A stretch of 64,000 bases of DNA, taken from NCBI GenBank assembly GCA_016187335.1, contig JACPJW010000001.1, positions 789,978 through 853,977 on the forward strand, read 5' to 3'. The position numbers and the translations under genes are program-made. Below the pieces are notes generated by a model. It was not told the DNA's origin. It searched no databases and worked only from the letters and a program-made list of their open reading frames with translations. Numbering within the stretch: the first letter of the stretch is position 1; every line of letters begins with the position of its first letter. Below are positions 32,900 to 41,492 of this stretch, piece after piece. This stretch comes from Candidatus Aenigmatarchaeota archaeon. GTDB lineage: Archaea; Aenigmatarchaeota; Aenigmatarchaeia; GW2011-AR5.

Positions 32900-33796
32900 C
32901 TAAAACGCCGGGAAACGCAGGGTATACGCCTTGTTTTGCTGCAAGTAGCCGTTGAGTTCAGGCAGGTGCGCCCTGAAATGCGCGATATCATGGTCAGTGA
33001 CGGGCACGACTTGGGTTCTCACGTATTGCCTGAAACCGTCTGAGGTCCCGATCCTGTCGGCGTATTTCTTGGCAAGCCAGTTTCCTGTCGCAAGAAACAG
33101 GAAATAAAATATGTCTTCTATCACTTTTGCGGGATGTTTTTTGTTAACGAAGGCCACTAACCTGCCCTCCAGCGGGTCGTGCGCCAGCATTACCGGCTGT
33201 TTCCTTTTTTCTGACCTGTAGAAATTCACTAATAACTCGTAATTCCCGCGCGCCTGCTGCTCGACGCCGATTCTTATCTTTTCAATCCAATCCTTGACGT
33301 CTTCCGGCCAGCGTTCGGAGTCCTTGTCATATTCTTCGGCTTCCTCGTGTTTTCCAAAGGACCTCAGCACATGCAGCTGGCAGTAATGGTCAACGGCTTC
33401 GACTTTCCCGCGTGGTATTATGCAGTCTTTCGCTGCGATATGAGGGAAAATGAGCGTCCGAAACCCCCTGTCGTGCCTGAGCCGGCTTCTGTATATCCAT
33501 TCCGGATCAAAAACCACTTCTTCTCCCATGTTATCGCCGCCAGCGATTCGAAAGTATAAATGGCCTGACTCCGCCGCCAAGTGCTGCAAGATTTCCGTCT
33601 CGGAGAGGTCTCTTGATTTTTCATAGACTATGATAATCGTGCCAGCAACGGTTTGGGAAAGAGGCTGAAGTCCGTGCTCCTTCGCCTCTTCGCGGCTAAA
33701 CATTTCCACAGGGGGCCTTATCGCGCTTAGGTCGAACAGTTCTGCCAGCAGTCCGGAAACCTCGTCCCGCATTTTTTCAACATATTGTCTTTCCAT
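32900..33796 (-). CDS. Hypothetical protein
   Basis: 298 residues. The first part has ILQHLAAESGHLYFRIAGGD, reminiscent of a metallopeptidase helix but without the HExxH zinc site, so activity is not supported. The rest is helical and charged with several tryptophans. No family recognised. Soluble. Confidence 0.5.
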   Translation of the reverse strand: MERQYVEKMRDEVSGLLAELFDLSAIRPPVEMFSREEAKEHGLQPLSQTVAGTIIIVYEKSRDLSETEILQHLAAESGHLYFRIAGGDNMGEEVVFDPEWIYRSRLRHDRGFRTLIFPHIAAKDCIIPRGKVEAVDHYCQLHVLRSFGKHEEAEEYDKDSERWPEDVKDWIEKIRIGVEQQARGNYELLVNFYRSEKRKQPVMLAHDPLEGRLVAFVNKKHPAKVIEDIFYFLFLATGNWLAKKYADRIGTSDGFRQYVRTQVVPVTDHDIAHFRAHLPELNGYLQQNKAYTLRFPAF

Positions 33797-33829
33797 AGAT
33801 GCCCAATAGGAACGGGAAAATTTAAGAAA

Positions 33830-35038
33830 TCATTTCTCCGCCCGTTTTCCGGGATTCGCTTTCCTGCTAAGCAGCGCCGTGGCGACTGAAGTGTAGAGCA
33901 CCGTAGCCAGAATGACAACGAAGATGGCGTTGGCGTAGAAGTCGGCGTTGGGCAGCCCGTAAGCCTTCGGCAGCTGCGCCAGCACGGCAGCGGCAAGCCC
34001 CCGCGGCACCATGACGCGCATGATGTTCTTCTCGTAGCTGCTCAGTGCCATGCCGAATGACGATACCTCCACCAGGATGAGGCGCACCATTATTAATATA
34101 AGGGCTATCGCAACGCCGTAAATGGCGATGCTCTCGTTGTAGTAGAATATCAGCCCCATGTAGACAAAGAAGAACGAGCGGATGAAGAAGGATATCTCGG
34201 CCTGGAAGTGCTTCATGAGGTTCGGGGTGCCGAGCCTCTTCTCAAATTTGAGCATCCTTGAGAACGCCGTGCCGTTTCCGAGCACGAGGCCGAAGAACAA
34301 GGCGGCTATGGCTCCCGAGCCGCTGACGGATTCAACGAAAGCGTACAGCAGGAACAAAACAGCCAGCGTCAGCATGTAGTCAAACGGCTTTCCCTTCAGC
34401 TTGTTCAGGGCGAAAAGCCACGCAATGCCGGCAAACAGGCCGATGACGGCGCCTATGGAAAATGCTGACAGGACGCCGCTCAGCGCGGAATACTGGCTGT
34501 TCGACTGTATCATTATGTTTATTATGGCTATGGAAACGACAACGACCAGGGGGTCGGTGAATATTGATTCAAGGTTGATGACTGTCCTCACGTTCCTGCT
34601 GATTTTCATCCTGCCTGCCAGCGATACGACTATGGGCGAGGACGTGCCGCCGACCATCACGCCGAGGAGCAGCGAAGGCAGCAGAGGCCATCCCAGGTAG
34701 AAATAAAGGAACGCCCCGACAGCAACGGCTTCTATTGCTACTCCTAAGACCGCAAGGATGATGCTTCGCGAAAATCCGCGGACCATCTCGTAGAAGTCCA
34801 TGTTCAGGCCCGCGTCAAAAAGGATTATGAGCAATGCAAGCGCGGCGAGGAACGGCGTTATGAAAAGGAAGATTGAGCGGTCGACAAGGTTGAACACGGG
34901 CCCGACGAGGATGCCGAAAAGCACGAGCCATACTATGTCCGGCACGCGCGTCTTGTGGAATATCAGGGAGCCGATGTAGCCGATGACGATGGTGATGCCG
35001 AAAAGGGCGAGCAGCGAGAAGGCGCTTATTTCGGGCAT
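33830..35038 (-). CDS. Cation/proton antiporter (CPA1/NhaP-like)
   Basis: 402 residues, about twelve membrane segments. GYIGSLIFHKTRVPDIVWLV, GGTSSPIVVSLAGRMKIS and LESIFTDPLVVVVSIAIINI match the CPA1 signature in which a glutamate-serine precedes the ion-binding pair. The pair is usually Asn-Asp (ESLxNDP); here it is Thr-Asp. The conserved arginine of MVPRGLAAAVLA is present. It probably exchanges Na+ or K+ for protons. A second, CPA2-type antiporter lies at 37483. Confidence 0.85.
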   Translation of the reverse strand: MPEISAFSLLALFGITIVIGYIGSLIFHKTRVPDIVWLVLFGILVGPVFNLVDRSIFLFITPFLAALALLIILFDAGLNMDFYEMVRGFSRSIILAVLGVAIEAVAVGAFLYFYLGWPLLPSLLLGVMVGGTSSPIVVSLAGRMKISRNVRTVINLESIFTDPLVVVVSIAIINIMIQSNSQYSALSGVLSAFSIGAVIGLFAGIAWLFALNKLKGKPFDYMLTLAVLFLLYAFVESVSGSGAIAALFFGLVLGNGTAFSRMLKFEKRLGTPNLMKHFQAEISFFIRSFFFVYMGLIFYYNESIAIYGVAIALILIMVRLILVEVSSFGMALSSYEKNIMRVMVPRGLAAAVLAQLPKAYGLPNADFYANAIFVVILATVLYTSVATALLSRKANPGKRAEK

Positions 35039-35091
35039 GAATAACTTTGTTCCGGCGGCTTATAAAATTAATCTGCGGTTTTGTTTCTTCC

Positions 35092-35409
35092 CTATTGCCG
35101 CGTGCCTTGCTCTTTGCCGTCAGCTTCTCTCTGATTTCTGAGATTCTGGAAATCTTTTCTCGAGCTGTAATACCTTATCATTCTTACGTTCGGGTCCTCC
35201 CTGCCTGCATAACCTGCAAGGAGTTCATCCAGCTTAAAGCCGGTAGCCAGCGAAACCTCTTCTATGCTTAGGGTATACCATTTTTTCTGGCCTGAAAGCT
35301 GTACGAATTCCCTTTGCCCGTCTATCGAGTATCTCAGCCTCACGCGGACGGCGTAGTATTTCCTCTCGCCGCCGCCGGCATCAGCAGGCCTTTCCTTGGA
35401 TGCGGTCAT
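35092..35409 (-). CDS. Hypothetical protein
   Basis: 105 residues. Central beta-rich part (KYYAVRVRLRYSIDGQREFV, KKWYTLSIEEVSLATGF) between charged, probably disordered ends. Family unknown. Confidence 0.5.
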   Translation of the reverse strand: MTASKERPADAGGGERKYYAVRVRLRYSIDGQREFVQLSGQKKWYTLSIEEVSLATGFKLDELLAGYAGREDPNVRMIRYYSSRKDFQNLRNQREADGKEQGTRQ

Positions 35410-35448
35410 ATATACCTTATAGGGATAAGGCAGAATAAGATTAAAGCC

Positions 35449-35835
35449 TTAGAGAAATGCGTCAGTCTCCGGACTTTGCCGTGGTTTTTGTCCGCTAATG
35501 CTTTGCAGCCGCAGAATCTGTGAGGCGTAAGCCGACGGGTTTATAGATAAAATAAACACTGCCTGGCGTGTACTATTCGGCTCGCCTTCGCAAAAGAATT
35601 CCCCTCTTAAATGATTGCCTTCCCTTCTCAGGGTTAATGAATAAGGTTCTTTTCTTGTTTTGATTTCCGCCATTCTCGGGTCTTCAAAAAGCCCGACATA
35701 TCTTTCTAAATCCCTGCTTTCCCACAAGGATTCCAATGCCCGGTATGCTTCGGAGCTTACTAGGGTAACATTAAACCATGCGTCAAACACGCCCGGAATT
35801 TTCCCGACTATGTGTTCAGAAAATGCGTACACCAT
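35449..35835 (-). CDS. Hypothetical protein
   Basis: 128 residues, mixed alpha/beta (EAYRALESLWESRDLERYVG, LRGEFFCEGEPNSTRQAVFI). The C-terminus is glutamine/serine-rich. No known family. It could be co-transcribed with the gene at 35092, both on the minus strand. Confidence 0.45.
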   Translation of the reverse strand: MVYAFSEHIVGKIPGVFDAWFNVTLVSSEAYRALESLWESRDLERYVGLFEDPRMAEIKTRKEPYSLTLRREGNHLRGEFFCEGEPNSTRQAVFILSINPSAYASQILRLQSISGQKPRQSPETDAFL

Positions 35836-35909
35836 GACTTAACAGAAAGCCACAATCCTTTTAAGCTTTTTATTTTTCACTACTTTGAGGTTATTGCATA
35901 AAAAGCCGT

Positions 35910-36596
35910 TCACATCCACTCCCTGCTCCGCGGCGTCTCTTCGTAGCAGCGCTCCCTATATTCACACAATCTGCACATCCACAGCGTCTTGCGGTCGCCG
36001 CGCGCTTCCGGTTCGGGCGTGCCCCCTTCCTTTATGCTTTTATGCAGGGCGCGGAATCTTTCTAGAATCTGCTTCGCCTTTTCTTCGTCATAAGCAATGG
36101 GAAAGACCTTGCTCTTCAGGTTCCTCTTGTCCAGATAAAGCAGTATTCCGTCGTGTATGCCCAGGACGTGCATGTACAATTGCAGCTGCACGACGTTGTG
36201 CGGCGCGGCTTCCTCAATGAAGTCTATATTGCCTGTTGATTTCACTTCCACAAGCACGTTTTTGCCGCTGATTTTTACCAGAATCAAATTGTCAATCCTT
36301 CCGGAAATGACGAAGTCATCCACCTCGTGCTTGAACGGGAACTCGCTCTTGAGCAGCTCAACGTCCGGATTCTTCTCGCTTCTGAGCACCTCAACGACGA
36401 AGTCGTGCAGGATGTTGCCGACTTCAAAGATCTTGAGCAGCTCCGGCTGGATTTCCTGCGGGTGCATGTAGGAATAGTAAACCTTCCGGAGGCACATGCC
36501 TATCTCCGAGGGATAATACCTGCCCACGCCTTTGGGATAGTTCTCCCGCTTCAGGTGGTTGTCAATCATCTTGTTGAAATCTATCATTGACATCAC
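35910..36596 (-). CDS. Cas4/RecB-like Fe-S exonuclease, stand-alone
   Basis: 228 residues. YYPSEIGMCLRKVYYSY gives the first cluster cysteine (Cys35), ISGRIDNLIL and VLVEVKSTG the PD-(D/E)xK nuclease core, VVQLQLYMHVL the Q-x-x-x-Y helix, and WMCRLCEYRERC the three C-terminal cysteines. This is the Cas4/DUF83 fold, a 4Fe-4S DNA exonuclease. No cas genes or CRISPR repeats occur in the window, so it may serve DNA repair or defence outside CRISPR. The cluster would come from the SUF system. Confidence 0.85.
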   Translation of the reverse strand: MMSMIDFNKMIDNHLKRENYPKGVGRYYPSEIGMCLRKVYYSYMHPQEIQPELLKIFEVGNILHDFVVEVLRSEKNPDVELLKSEFPFKHEVDDFVISGRIDNLILVKISGKNVLVEVKSTGNIDFIEEAAPHNVVQLQLYMHVLGIHDGILLYLDKRNLKSKVFPIAYDEEKAKQILERFRALHKSIKEGGTPEPEARGDRKTLWMCRLCEYRERCYEETPRSREWM

Positions 36597-36645
36597 ATGG
36601 TCTTATAGTGAAACCAGAAAATAAACACCAATACACGCAAAGAAA

Positions 36646-37431
36646 TTAATAAACTCCTTCCCTTATCTTCTGCAAATCAAGCAGGTCGTCCTCGTCAAAC
36701 TCAGAGGGCGGCCCCAGCGCCAGAAGGTTCTTCAGTGAGATATCCTCGACAGCCCAGTACATGACGCTTTCGTCGTTCTTTGAATGCCCGCGATGCGCGG
36801 CGTCCTCGTGGTCGCGCTCGCTTTTGTAATTTATGTTTACAAGCCCCATCAGGTGCCCCAGCTCGTGGATCGTAACGGCTTTCTCAATCTGCGGATAAAG
36901 AACCAGCGCCGATGTGGCGTCCTGCATTCTTTCAGGGAACAGCGCGATAGTTGATGCTTTGTAGACAACGCCAAGCGCGCCGCTTTGCTCGAAATTACCG
37001 TTTACCGACAGGACGTAGACAACAGCCGTGCTTCCGGAAGTGTAGTGGTTTCGGTTTTCCTTTTCTATGGCAAGCAGGTCGGAAACAGCATAAACATTTT
37101 TCGTTGCTTCAATGACGTTGCCGCCTGAAAACGTAACGGACTTGCCTGCATTTCTGCGGAAGAAATCCGCTATCTTGTTTTTCGTTGCCGCCGCCGGCTC
37201 GTGGCCGCTGGCGTAATCTATTTCCACGATTACTTCGCGGCCGGGCTGCAGGTATTCGTGGTTGAGCCCGCCGGCATCGCGGTCGTCCGGCTTTGGCTGT
37301 GAAAAGAAAGGCGGCTGTTCAGGCTGCCCGCCTTGCTCCGGCTGCGTCGCATTCATCCGGCCTGCTGGAATGGGAATCTGGACGCAACCGGCTATGAGCA
37401 GCACGGTTATTAAGAGAAACGCGCATCGCAT
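36646..37431 (-). CDS. Metzincin-like zinc-protease lipoprotein
   Basis: 261 residues. Lipoprotein signal with LLITVLLIAGC; a proline/glutamine-rich linker (EQGGQPEQPPFFSQPKPDD) leads to the domain. AVTIHELGHLMGLVN is a HExxHxxG zinc helix; ESVMYW resembles the metzincin methionine turn. The third ligand, normally His or Asp two residues past the glycine, is Asn, but a later histidine-rich loop (DHEDAAHRGH) could supply it. Presumably an outside-facing peptidase. Confidence 0.75.
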   Translation of the reverse strand: MRCAFLLITVLLIAGCVQIPIPAGRMNATQPEQGGQPEQPPFFSQPKPDDRDAGGLNHEYLQPGREVIVEIDYASGHEPAAATKNKIADFFRRNAGKSVTFSGGNVIEATKNVYAVSDLLAIEKENRNHYTSGSTAVVYVLSVNGNFEQSGALGVVYKASTIALFPERMQDATSALVLYPQIEKAVTIHELGHLMGLVNINYKSERDHEDAAHRGHSKNDESVMYWAVEDISLKNLLALGPPSEFDEDDLLDLQKIREGVY

Positions 37432-37482
37432 GATTAATTTGTCGCGCTAAACTTTATTTCCTTATCTGACGTTAAATCACTC

Positions 37483-38619
37483 ATGACCGCCGAGATGCTT
37501 TTGTCCATAGGGATGCTCCTGCTTTTCGCGAAGATATTCGGCGAGCTTGCGGAGCGCTTCGGCGTGGCGTCGCTTGTCGGGGAAATTGCTGCGGGCATCT
37601 TCGTCGGGCCGCTCCTGGGCATCGCGCAACTCGGTCCATTTCTCAATGTGATAATGACCCTCGGGATCGTTTTTCTTCTTTTTTATTCCGGCCTTGAAGT
37701 CAAGCTGGAGGACATCCGCCCTGATTTGTACACCGCGTCTACGCTGGCAACGCTGGGCGGCGCGGCTTCCGCTTTGCTTGCTTCCGCCGTGAGCTACTAT
37801 TTTTTCCATGATGTTCTCACTTCAATAATCATAGGAATCGTGCTGATATCAACGAGCAACGGCACTGTGTTCCGGATTTTGGCAAAAACAGGCAATTTCA
37901 AGACGGCGATAGGGCGCTTGGTGATAGCAACGACAATCGCCGATGACGTCGTGAGCATACTTGCGCTGTCCTTCTTCACCTCGCTTGTGCTGAAAAGCGG
38001 CGTTTACGTCAACGAGCTGTTCACGCTGCTGCTTATCAGCCTTGGTTTCTATCTGTTCCTTCTGACAGCCGGCACAAGGGTGTTCAGCAGGTTTTTATCA
38101 GTCACAGGCCTGTTCCGCGACGAGCAGATATTCCTGGCAATGCCCGTTTCAATAGCGTTTCTGGCCAGCGTGTTCACGGAGAATCTGGGGCTCAGCTTTG
38201 CCACCGGAGCATTTTTGACGGGCATGGCAATGAGCAAGTCAAGGTTCGCGGAAACCATCATAGTCCCGAAGATGGGCATTATAAGCAACGGCTTTCTGAT
38301 TCCGCTCTTCTACGCTGCCGTGGGCACCCTGATTATTTTCAGCGGCATAAATTATTTCCTGGTCGTCATGCTGCTCGTCGCCGCGCTTCTCGGCAAGATG
38401 GTTCTTTTCGCGGCGGGCTATTTCATCGGGCTGACGACAAACGAGGCGAAGATGCTCGGCATAATAATGACCCCGCGGGGAGACAGCAACATAGTTTTCG
38501 CGCAGATAGCCCTGCTGCTCGGGACGATATCCCTGCATCTTTACTCCTCGCTGATTTTTGTCATAATCGCGACAACGCTCATTGCGCCCGTCCTGCTCAG
38601 GGTTTTCGGGGTGAAGTAG
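37483..38619 (+). CDS. Cation/proton antiporter (CPA2/Kef-type)
   Basis: 378 residues with about twelve membrane helices and no cytoplasmic RCK/TrkA domain. GEIAAGIFVGPLLG, TIADDVVSILAL (the Asp-Asp ion site of CPA2 exchangers) and MTPRGDSNIVFA are diagnostic. Probably Na+ or K+/H+ exchange. Divergent from the metzincin gene. Confidence 0.88.
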   Translation: MTAEMLLSIGMLLLFAKIFGELAERFGVASLVGEIAAGIFVGPLLGIAQLGPFLNVIMTLGIVFLLFYSGLEVKLEDIRPDLYTASTLATLGGAASALLASAVSYYFFHDVLTSIIIGIVLISTSNGTVFRILAKTGNFKTAIGRLVIATTIADDVVSILALSFFTSLVLKSGVYVNELFTLLLISLGFYLFLLTAGTRVFSRFLSVTGLFRDEQIFLAMPVSIAFLASVFTENLGLSFATGAFLTGMAMSKSRFAETIIVPKMGIISNGFLIPLFYAAVGTLIIFSGINYFLVVMLLVAALLGKMVLFAAGYFIGLTTNEAKMLGIIMTPRGDSNIVFAQIALLLGTISLHLYSSLIFVIIATTLIAPVLLRVFGVK

Positions 38620-38628
38620 AAGAAGAAA

Positions 38629-39750
38629 TTATTGTATGTCCAACAAGACAGGTATTCTCTGGGCAACTAGAATCGGGTTGTATTTATAACCATATTCAGA
38701 CATTTCTACAGCATGACCGTTCACATTTTCCATTAGGACCATGTAACCATTCTCAGCAAAATTTCTTACAACATCATCCCTTTGAGCACCTAAAGATCTT
38801 TTCACGTAAGAGTAAAAACCGTAGTAATCATCAAGAGCGGCAAGAAGCAATGCCGATTCCCTGAAACTTTCTGGCAAGTCCCCGATGTCTATAAAACTTG
38901 TTCCGCTTGGATTAAACATAGTAAGTAAATCGAAATTTCTTACACCCGCTTCTTCAAGATATCTTGGTGATTCATCCAGACAAGAGGGTATATGAACAAA
39001 ATCAACTTCAAGTCCAGAGATATTTTCTTTTGCGTCCCTTTCATGAAATTTCAAATATTCTTCTGCAACATCAGGGTCTATTCCTACAATTCTCACGTTT
39101 TTTCCATGTCTCAAAAAATAATGTGCCATCATTGCGCCGTATGGCATAGACCCGCATCCGACATCGCCGATTACTAGTCTGTCTTTTCCAAATAATCTCC
39201 TGTGCTCTACAGGATGATTACGCGCTAATTGATTGAAAACCCCGTCGAGAATGGCAACAAAAGCTATGTCTGATATTCTACAGCTATCTCCGTCAAGATT
39301 ATATTTTCTCATTGCTGTTTCCAAATCAGTCAATACAGCACCTTCATATCTTACTGCTCTAACCACAGAACCTTGTGTGATTTCTTCTGGAGATGAAGTT
39401 AGAGGGTGGTCAACAAAATATCTTCCACCAGGATTAAGAGCGATGCCTATTGGTTTATCATCAATGAGAATCTTGCCAAAACTTAAGCTGCCATATTCTG
39501 GAAACTGCAGACTGAGAAGGGTTCTGAAAGGGTCTGGATCTCTCGCGTCCGCCATTTGTAGTAATGTATGATTATCTTCGTTTCTATATGCCTGTAGAAA
39601 TCTTTCATTTTCTTCTCCGAGAGCGCGGCCGCCGATACCATCAACCCTAGGCCGATACCCTAATCTTTTCGCTAAATTTAAGTAAAAATCGGTAAAGCTT
39701 CTTTCAGGAAAAATGGCAAGCGGGCTGTAACCTGCTTGGATATGAGGCAT
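38629..39750 (-). CDS. SAM-dependent methyltransferase-like protein
   Basis: 373 residues; Rossmann motifs IGDVGCGSMPYGAMMAHYF (SAM-binding glycine loop) and RIVGIDPD (acidic end of strand 2), and LLTMFNPSGTSF in the place of motif IV. The N-terminal 170 residues are a separate domain. The gene is notably AT-rich and uses AGA-type arginine codons, unlike the antiporter upstream. Substrate unknown. Confidence 0.65.
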   Translation of the reverse strand: MPHIQAGYSPLAIFPERSFTDFYLNLAKRLGYRPRVDGIGGRALGEENERFLQAYRNEDNHTLLQMADARDPDPFRTLLSLQFPEYGSLSFGKILIDDKPIGIALNPGGRYFVDHPLTSSPEEITQGSVVRAVRYEGAVLTDLETAMRKYNLDGDSCRISDIAFVAILDGVFNQLARNHPVEHRRLFGKDRLVIGDVGCGSMPYGAMMAHYFLRHGKNVRIVGIDPDVAEEYLKFHERDAKENISGLEVDFVHIPSCLDESPRYLEEAGVRNFDLLTMFNPSGTSFIDIGDLPESFRESALLLAALDDYYGFYSYVKRSLGAQRDDVVRNFAENGYMVLMENVNGHAVEMSEYGYKYNPILVAQRIPVLLDIQ

Positions 39751-39853
39751 AACATTTCTAGGAGCAGAAACTATTTAAACTTGTTACTTTTCAATAGTAA
39801 AAAACAATATTCATAATACGCGTATTTTAATAAACAGTGTCCTAAAATTCTGT

Positions 39854-40468
39854 ATGAAATCCACTTTGATTCTTATTGCCGCATGCATTTTCGCCTTCGT
39901 TTTGCAGACAGCAGTTCAAGGATTCACCGATGCCTTCATTCTTGACAGCGCCGCGGTGTGGTCAAGGCCGTGGACGCTCCTGACGGCTGTATTCCTTCAT
40001 GCCGACCTGTTGCATCTGGGCTACAACATGATTGCGCTGTTCTTTTTCGGAGCAATCCTGGAAAGCATAGTGGGCGCGAGGATATTCCTGCTGCTGTTCT
40101 TTATTGCTGGCTTGGACGCTTCGTTTGCTTCTCTGTTCTTTTACGAGCAGTCCCTGGGCGCGAGCGGCGCTGTTTACGGCCTGATCGGGGCATTGGCCGT
40201 ACTGCGCCCGAAACTGACTGCTTTTGCTCTGGGCGTGCCGATGCCCATGATTGTGGTTGCCGGGGTATACCTTATTCTGGATATCCTCGGGGTGTTCTAT
40301 CCGACAAACATTGCCAACGCCGCGCATATTGCCGGCTTGTTTGTCGGTGCGCTGGCAGGTCTGCTGTTGCGCAGGAAGTTCCCCGAGCCGAAAAGAAGGA
40401 AAAGCGAAAAAGCGTTATCGGATAAAGAAATCCAGGAATGGGAGAAGGAATGGATGAAAAACGCTTAA
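39854..40468 (+). CDS. Rhomboid family intramembrane serine protease (second copy)
   Basis: 204 residues, six membrane segments. Ser104 in LGASGAVYG and His158 in ANAAHIAGLFVG form the catalytic dyad; LHADLLHLGYNM is the conserved loop. A basic cytoplasmic tail (RRKFPEPKRRKSEKALSDKE) follows. It differs clearly from the 2624 copy, which has a cytoplasmic N-terminal extension. Confidence 0.9.
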   Translation: MKSTLILIAACIFAFVLQTAVQGFTDAFILDSAAVWSRPWTLLTAVFLHADLLHLGYNMIALFFFGAILESIVGARIFLLLFFIAGLDASFASLFFYEQSLGASGAVYGLIGALAVLRPKLTAFALGVPMPMIVVAGVYLILDILGVFYPTNIANAAHIAGLFVGALAGLLLRRKFPEPKRRKSEKALSDKEIQEWEKEWMKNA

Positions 40469-40504
40469 ATAAATCAAAGCTTTGATAGACAGCTAAGTGG
40501 TGCA

Positions 40505-40636
40505 ATGACTGTAGCGGCGTTTGTCCCGGTAAGAAATTTCGACGAAGTCAGAGGAAAGGTTGACAGGACTGCTGTTGAATTTGGCTATACAATGTTTTGG
40601 CAGCTCGTCAGAAGGCTCGAAAGCATAAGAATATGA
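40505..40636 (+). CDS. Hypothetical small protein
   Basis: 43 residues, MTVAAFVPVRNFDEVRGKVD, then helical (MFWQLVRRLESIRI). CTTAAATAAATC about 35 bases upstream may be its TATA box. No family recognised; uncertain because of its size. Confidence 0.35.
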   Translation: MTVAAFVPVRNFDEVRGKVDRTAVEFGYTMFWQLVRRLESIRI

Positions 40637-40702
40637 TTATCAAATAGTAGTTAAAAAGGAAAGGCTTAAATAAACAGCGGAGAAACAAAAAAGGATGATA
40701 AA

Positions 40703-41317
40703 ATGGTAGAGATTCAAAAAACTATGCAGGATCACAGGGACTTTGCCCTCTTTCTGCGGGCTAACAGAAGAGAAATATACGGGGAGCTAAAAAGAAGATA
40801 TGGAACCGAAAGTACTGCGTATTTTACTGAAATCGGTGAAATTGTAGCAGGCATGTATCCTCGTGATACGGCTGTAATTAATTTCGTTGGAAATAATCAT
40901 GGAGATGATGTGGCTGTTTTCTGTGCACAGCATCTGGCAGAGTCTTTGGGTGTTCTTGAAATAGTGGATGGCAATCGCAATGGTTTTTCGTATCGTGTCA
41001 GAGCACAACTGCCAGAAAGATATGTGCCTTTGACCCTAGAAGTTCATTATAGACCAGGAGCAATGATATTGTCGGATACAAACCTACCTGAACTGGTAAA
41101 GAGTCTGATAGCTGCTAAAGAATTGGACAGATTAGAAGGAGTAAGAGACGCCCTTGCATTCACCGAACATAGAATCAGCAGCATAGATAATAATCCTGAA
41201 GGGTCTGGGATAATTTACTATCGTTTCGAGCCAGGCGATGAAGAACTCGCATGGATGACATTTAACGTTGCAAGAAGCATCACTCCGTCGTGGCTTCATC
41301 CATACGACAGGTTCTAA
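40703..41317 (+). CDS. Hypothetical AT-rich gene
   Basis: 204 residues; helical N-terminus (FLRANRREIYGELKRRYG) then alternating strands and helices. GGCTTAAATAAAC lies about 28 bases upstream of the ATG. Codons favour AGA and A/T third positions. Unknown family. Confidence 0.5.
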   Translation: MVEIQKTMQDHRDFALFLRANRREIYGELKRRYGTESTAYFTEIGEIVAGMYPRDTAVINFVGNNHGDDVAVFCAQHLAESLGVLEIVDGNRNGFSYRVRAQLPERYVPLTLEVHYRPGAMILSDTNLPELVKSLIAAKELDRLEGVRDALAFTEHRISSIDNNPEGSGIIYYRFEPGDEELAWMTFNVARSITPSWLHPYDRF

Positions 41318-41368
41318 ACAAAAGCAAGGCCTTAATTCGTCCGCTTTATTTGAATTGAAACCCCTGTG

Positions 41369-41479
41369 ATGTATCTTCCTCACAAAACTAGAACAGAATT
41401 TTTTCAGATGCTTAGCAAAAGATTAAGAGGTATAAAAGAACCGGAAAATCCACAGAAACAAATGGTAATTATTCTTTAG
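41369..41479 (+). CDS. Possible micro-protein
   Basis: 36 residues, MYLPHKTRTEFFQMLSKRLR followed by a lysine/glutamate-rich end. It fills most of the gap before the convergent surface-protein gene. There is no clear ribosome-binding site; uncertain. Confidence 0.25.
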   Translation: MYLPHKTRTEFFQMLSKRLRGIKEPENPQKQMVIIL

Positions 41480-41492
41480 GGATTTTGTGAAT

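Noticed and set aside
32790..32904. 38-codon frame starting MMTEHRAQ
   Set aside because: Runs through the terminator-like hairpin and T-run and then into the 3' end of a convergent gene; codon pattern poor.
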